Below, one piece after another: positions 21,735 to 25,418 of a stretch of 25,418 bases of DNA. A program made the position numbers and the translations under genes. Within the stretch, counting starts at the first letter, position 1. The number at the start of each line of letters is the position of its first letter. Source of the DNA: Micavibrio sp. (GTDB lineage: Bacteria; Pseudomonadota; Alphaproteobacteria; Micavibrionales; Micavibrionaceae); NCBI GenBank assembly GCA_030824805.1, contig JAPJRC010000031.1:1-25418 (forward strand), written 5' to 3'. The notes beneath the pieces are model-generated. The model saw only the letters and a program-made list of their open reading frames with translations. It was not told where the DNA came from and did not search any database.

Positions 21735-22493
21735 ATGGAACAATGGCGCGATCAAGGTTTTGTCCTCGCTGTCCGCGCACATGGCGAGGGCGGGGCGGTT
21801 GTGAGCGTGCTGACGGAGCATCACGGGCGTCATGCGGGTTATGTACACGGCGCGCAAAGCTCTTCCAAACGCGGCATGCTCCAGCCCGGGACGTTGCTTT
21901 CCATCGACTGGAAATCCCGCGTGGCGGACCAGCTTGGCGCCATCACCATGGAGCAGGAACGCGGTCTTCCACACGGCATTCTGGATGACCCGTTGCGATT
22001 GTCCGCCCTGTTATCCGCCTGTGCGCTTTGTGATGCAGCGCTGCCCGAACGTGAAGGTCACGAAGGGCTGTTCCACGGTTTTAAAACGTTGATTGAAATG
22101 ATGGATCAGGAGATATGGGGGGCCGCCTATGTGTTCTGGGAAATTGCGCTGCTCAAGGAGCTGGGTTTCGGCCTTGACCTGACGCGCTGCGCCGGCGGCG
22201 GCGATGCAAAGACGCTGGCCTATGTCTCACCGAAGTCGGGGCGGGCGGTTTCCTATGCTGCCGCAGAGCCTTATAAAGGCAAGCTTTTGGAGCTTCCGTC
22301 CTTTTTGAAACCCAATGGCGGGCCTTTGGATTCCGAAGAAATTGCCAAGGGAATCAAGATGACGGGCCATTTCATGGAGCACTGGGTTTTTGCCCATCAT
22401 ACGAAAGGTGTGCCCGATCCGCGCTTGCGTTTCGAGACCCGCTATGCCAAACATGTGGCGGATTCACGGGACTCTAAGGACAGCGTTGCCTAG
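21735..22493 (+). CDS. recO: DNA repair protein RecO
   Basis: A 252-residue recombination mediator that, with RecR, loads RecA in the RecFOR pathway. The N-terminal OB fold MEQWRDQGFVLAVRAHGEGGAV and the following GAQSSSKRGMLQPGTLL block are typical of alphaproteobacterial RecO, and WEIALLKELGFGLDLTRCA is the helical-domain signature. The frame is open from 21717, but the ATG at 21735 gives the family N-terminus. It ends 5 bp before parC, an order familiar from other Alphaproteobacteria, so co-expression is likely. Confidence 0.94.
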   Translation: MEQWRDQGFVLAVRAHGEGGAVVSVLTEHHGRHAGYVHGAQSSSKRGMLQPGTLLSIDWKSRVADQLGAITMEQERGLPHGILDDPLRLSALLSACALCDAALPEREGHEGLFHGFKTLIEMMDQEIWGAAYVFWEIALLKELGFGLDLTRCAGGGDAKTLAYVSPKSGRAVSYAAAEPYKGKLLELPSFLKPNGGPLDSEEIAKGIKMTGHFMEHWVFAHHTKGVPDPRLRFETRYAKHVADSRDSKDSVA

Positions 22494-22498
22494 GTATT

Positions 22499-24745
22499 AT
22501 GGCTAAGAAAACACCCACAAAAACAGCAATCGAGCCAAAAATCGTCGATGAGGGGATCAACAAGATCCTGTCCGAACGCTACCTGTCCTATGCGTTGTCG
22601 ACCATCATGTCCCGCTCGCTGCCCGATGTGCGCGACGGTTTGAAGCCTGTGCACCGCCGCGTTTTGTTCGCGATGTACCAATTGCAGTTGAACCCGACGA
22701 CCCCGCCGAAAAAATCGGCCCGCGTGGTCGGCGACGTCATCGGTAAATACCACCCGCACGGCGATTCTTCGGTTTATGACGCGATGGTGCGTCTGGCGCA
22801 GGATTTCTCGGTCCGCTATCCGCTGGTCGATGGTCAGGGCAACTTCGGTAATATCGACGGTGATAACGCCGCCGCGATGCGTTACACCGAAGCGCGCATG
22901 ACCGAAGTGGCCAAGCTGCTGCTTGAAGGCATCGATGAAAACGCGGTTGATTTCCGCCCCACCTATGACGGTTCGGAAGAAGAGCCGATCGTTATGCCGG
23001 GCGGTTTCCCGAATTTGCTCGCCAACGGTTCATCCGGTATCGCCGTCGGTATGGCGACCAACATTCCGCCGTTCAATGTCGCTGAGATGTGCGATGCGAT
23101 GCTCGCCATGCTGGAAGGCGACGTGACGGACAAGGAACTCGTGCGCTTCATTCCAGGGCCGGATTTCCCGACGGGTGGTATTCTTGTCGAAAGCAAGGAA
23201 AGCATCGCCGAAAGCTACCGCACAGGCAAAGGTTCGTTCCGTCTGCGCGCGCGTTGGGAGAAGGAAGAACTCAAAGGCGGTTCTTACCAGATCGTCGTTA
23301 CAGAGATTCCGTACCAGGTGCAGAAATCGAAACTCATCGAACGTCTGGCCGACCTTATTTCGAACAAAAAAATTCCACAGCTCGATGACGTGCGCGATGA
23401 ATCCACCGAAGACGTGCGCGTCGTTCTTGTGCCGAAATCGCGCAATATCGAGCCTGAACTGCTGATGGAAATGCTGTTCCGCAATTCCGATCTTGAAGTA
23501 AAATTCGCACTGAACATGAACGTTCTCGATGGCGGTCTTGTGCCACGTGTGATGCCGCTGCGCGAAGTTTTGCAAAGCTGGTTGAACCACCAGAAGGAAG
23601 TTCTGGTCCGCCGTTCCGAACACCGCCTCGGCAAAGTCCTGCACCGTTTGGAAGTGCTCGCCGGTTATCTGATCGTCTATCTGAATATCGACGAGGTCAT
23701 CAAGATCATCCGCAATTCGGATGAGCCGAAGCCAGCCCTCATGAAAAAATTCGGTCTGACCGAAGTGCAGGCCGAAGCTGTTTTAAATATCCGCCTGCGT
23801 TCTTTGGCGAAACTGGAAGAAATTGAGATCAAGCGCGAGCATGATGCACTTTCGAAGGAAAAAGACGAACTCGAAAAGCTCATCAAGTCCGATGCGCGCC
23901 AGTGGACTGTAATAAAAAAACAGGTCGGCAAACTCGGCGAAATGTTCGGCAAGACGACGAAGCTCGGCAAACGCCGCACGCTGGTCGGCAAAGCCATGGC
24001 GCCTGTTGCGATCGAAAATCTCGAAGAGATGATGGTCGAGAAAGAACCTATTACGGTCATTTGCTCTGCCAAGGGCTGGATCCGCGCCATGAAGGGCCAC
24101 GGCGTCGAGCGCAAGGAATTGAAATACAAAGACGGCGACAAGGAAGGCTTTGTCTTCGAAGCCATGACGAACGACAAGATCGTTCTGTTTGGCACCAACG
24201 GTGTGTTCTATACGATCGGCGGTGATAAGTTGCCGCCGGGCCGCGGCTTTGGTGAACCGGTTCGTCTGATGGTCGATCTGCCTAATGATTCCGACATCGT
24301 CGATGTCGCTGTCTACAGTGCCGATGCCAAAATGATCGTGGCGAGCGATGCCGGTAAGGGCTTTGTCGTCAAAATGTCCGATGTTCTGGCGCAAACCAAA
24401 AAGGGCAAGCAGGTCCTCAACGTCGATGGAAAGGACGAGGCGAAACTCTTCCGCTTCATCAACGACGGCGATGACCATATCGCCGTTGTCGGCCGGAACC
24501 GCAAGATGCTGGTCTTCAAACTCGACCAGTTGCCGGAGATGGCGCGTGGCAAAGGCGTTGCGCTCCAGAAATACAAGGATGGCGGTCTGGCCGACCTCAA
24601 GACTTTCAACCTGAAGCAGGGCTTGTCTTTCAAATACGGCGCCGGTGAAACCACCGTGGGCAATATCAAGGAATGGATCGGCAACCGCGCCGATGCCGGC
24701 AAGCTTCCTCCCAACGGTTTCCCGAAAAGCAACAAATTCGCTTAA
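22499..24745 (+). CDS. parC: DNA topoisomerase IV subunit A
   Basis: A 748-residue type II topoisomerase subunit that unlinks daughter chromosomes with ParE. The catalytic tyrosine is Tyr129 in AAMRYTEARMT. The quinolone-determining segment HPHGDSSVYDAMV holds Ser90 and Asp94, equivalent to Ser80 and Glu84 of E. coli ParC, a susceptible-type serine. KYHPHGDSSVYD and the shorter C-terminal pinwheel (about 500-740, without a clear GyrA box) favour ParC over GyrA; length also fits alphaproteobacterial ParC. It follows recO by 5 bp. Codon use is strongly biased, suggesting good expression. parE is not in the window. Confidence 0.94.
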   Translation: MAKKTPTKTAIEPKIVDEGINKILSERYLSYALSTIMSRSLPDVRDGLKPVHRRVLFAMYQLQLNPTTPPKKSARVVGDVIGKYHPHGDSSVYDAMVRLAQDFSVRYPLVDGQGNFGNIDGDNAAAMRYTEARMTEVAKLLLEGIDENAVDFRPTYDGSEEEPIVMPGGFPNLLANGSSGIAVGMATNIPPFNVAEMCDAMLAMLEGDVTDKELVRFIPGPDFPTGGILVESKESIAESYRTGKGSFRLRARWEKEELKGGSYQIVVTEIPYQVQKSKLIERLADLISNKKIPQLDDVRDESTEDVRVVLVPKSRNIEPELLMEMLFRNSDLEVKFALNMNVLDGGLVPRVMPLREVLQSWLNHQKEVLVRRSEHRLGKVLHRLEVLAGYLIVYLNIDEVIKIIRNSDEPKPALMKKFGLTEVQAEAVLNIRLRSLAKLEEIEIKREHDALSKEKDELEKLIKSDARQWTVIKKQVGKLGEMFGKTTKLGKRRTLVGKAMAPVAIENLEEMMVEKEPITVICSAKGWIRAMKGHGVERKELKYKDGDKEGFVFEAMTNDKIVLFGTNGVFYTIGGDKLPPGRGFGEPVRLMVDLPNDSDIVDVAVYSADAKMIVASDAGKGFVVKMSDVLAQTKKGKQVLNVDGKDEAKLFRFINDGDDHIAVVGRNRKMLVFKLDQLPEMARGKGVALQKYKDGGLADLKTFNLKQGLSFKYGAGETTVGNIKEWIGNRADAGKLPPNGFPKSNKFA

Positions 24746-24793
24746 GCAAATATAAGCCGTTGTAATTCATGCAGAAAAGACAGGGTTTCTGCG

Positions 24794-24815
24794 TGCGGCA
24801 AAAAATCTTGCCGCA
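24794..24815 (+). terminator. Hairpin after parC, possible terminator
   Basis: TGCGGCAA (24794-24801) pairs perfectly with TTGCCGCA (24808-24815) around a 6-nt loop. It is followed by TTGCTGTTCTTA, a poor T tract, so termination may be partial. It lies 49 bp after parC and 45 bp before the next gene, so it could also sit in that gene's leader. Confidence 0.55.
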
Positions 24816-24859
24816 TTGCTGTTCTTATGGCTAATTGGCATTTGTTCACGGAGGATTTT

Positions 24860-25396
24860 ATGGATTTGCTAAAAAAGCTTAAAGGCCATTGTAAAGAATT
24901 GTTTGCATACATGGCATATGGCGGTGAGCCCATGACAGACAAATGGGTGGCCGACACCGATGTGAAAAATGCCACGGAGGCTTATGTTCCTGTTGCGGGC
25001 AAAAAGGCCGAAGGTCATATGTTCCTGATGGATATGAAAGAGCTTTACCAGGCTATCGAAAAATTCAACGAGAGCCGCAAACCGGAAATGCAGTTCCGCA
25101 TCGTTATCGACAAGGAATATGCCGATAAGTTTGTTCCGGATTTGCTTAGAGAAGGAAAATCCTTATTCGGTTATACCCATATTGACGGGTTTGCGCTCGA
25201 AAGAAACGGCCGTGTGTACGAAGGGCGTTATTTCAACGATTGCGTCTATAATTCCGGGTTTGCTTTCGAGATGCAGGGCACGGAAACGAAGTTTCAATGC
25301 GGGCTTGAAAAGAAAAGCAGTTTCGAAAACTTTGTCCTGAACCTTTTAAATCCGCCGCCGGCTTACCCGTATCCGCTTTTGCCGCGTTTCTATTAA
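24860..25396 (+). CDS. Unrecognised small cytosolic protein
   Basis: A 178-residue protein I do not recognise. It has no signal peptide or membrane segment. The N-terminus is a lysine-rich helix (MDLLKKLKGHCKELFAYMAYGG), the middle is mixed charged alpha/beta, and the C-terminus is aromatic and proline-rich (PPPAYPYPLLPRFY). The frame is open from 24827, but the ATG at 24860 has an excellent ribosome-binding site, CGGAGGA five bases upstream, which decides the start. It follows the parC hairpin and is AT-richer than parC. It is complete, ending 22 bp before the window edge. No function is proposed. Confidence 0.8.
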   Translation: MDLLKKLKGHCKELFAYMAYGGEPMTDKWVADTDVKNATEAYVPVAGKKAEGHMFLMDMKELYQAIEKFNESRKPEMQFRIVIDKEYADKFVPDLLREGKSLFGYTHIDGFALERNGRVYEGRYFNDCVYNSGFAFEMQGTETKFQCGLEKKSSFENFVLNLLNPPPAYPYPLLPRFY

Positions 25397-25418
25397 GGGA
25401 AGTCGACGCTGCCGGAAC

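Overview
The window reads as alphaproteobacterial chromosome of moderate GC content. The evidence is gene content and order: a PhaR-type regulator beside PHB genes, a DUF465 protein, fumC followed by a ribbon-helix-helix gene, recO next to parC, and a nadX-type aspartate dehydrogenase. A Micavibrio/Rhodospirillales-like lineage would fit, but that is only an impression from composition and protein style. Core genes (parC, recO, folP, ilvD, purE/K, fumC) argue for the main chromosome rather than a plasmid. I see no transposase, integrase, tRNA, rRNA or CRISPR array, and no gene-free stretch longer than 300 bp.

Layout. (1) 1-4022, PHB locus: a partial divergent phaR, then a short PhaC-like hydrolase, phaA and phaB, followed by a single-domain cyclic-nucleotide-binding protein. 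(2) 4135-7722, a very large AsmA-family envelope protein. (3) 7723-11454, minus strand: DUF465, purE, a 272-bp gap, purK, fumC and a ribbon-helix-helix protein. (4) 11620-15580, plus strand: 6-phosphofructokinase, two bacterial PH-domain membrane proteins and ilvD with a strong terminator. (5) 15757-18139, an LdtD/MepK-like pair that would make and cut 3-3 peptidoglycan cross-links. (6) 18228-20352: overlapping folK-folP and an unrecognised exported protein. (7) 20349-21703, minus strand: nadX and a histidine phosphatase. (8) 21735-25396: recO, parC and an unrecognised small protein.

The most striking element is the purE-purK gap. It holds five consensus DnaA boxes (four TTATCCACA, one TTATGCACA) plus several one-mismatch boxes within about 175 bp. 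Most of them are arranged as head-to-head pairs repeated every 26-29 bp. A 15/16 match to the ParB site parS lies beside them, just upstream of the purK start. I read this as the chromosomal replication origin (oriC) with a centromere-like site, placed inside what is usually a contiguous purEK operon. No dnaA, parAB or gidAB gene lies in the window, so the call rests on the DNA sites alone. Genes to the right of the gap run mostly rightward and the nearest genes to its left run leftward, as expected for co-orientation with replication, although the asmA and pha genes do not follow this.
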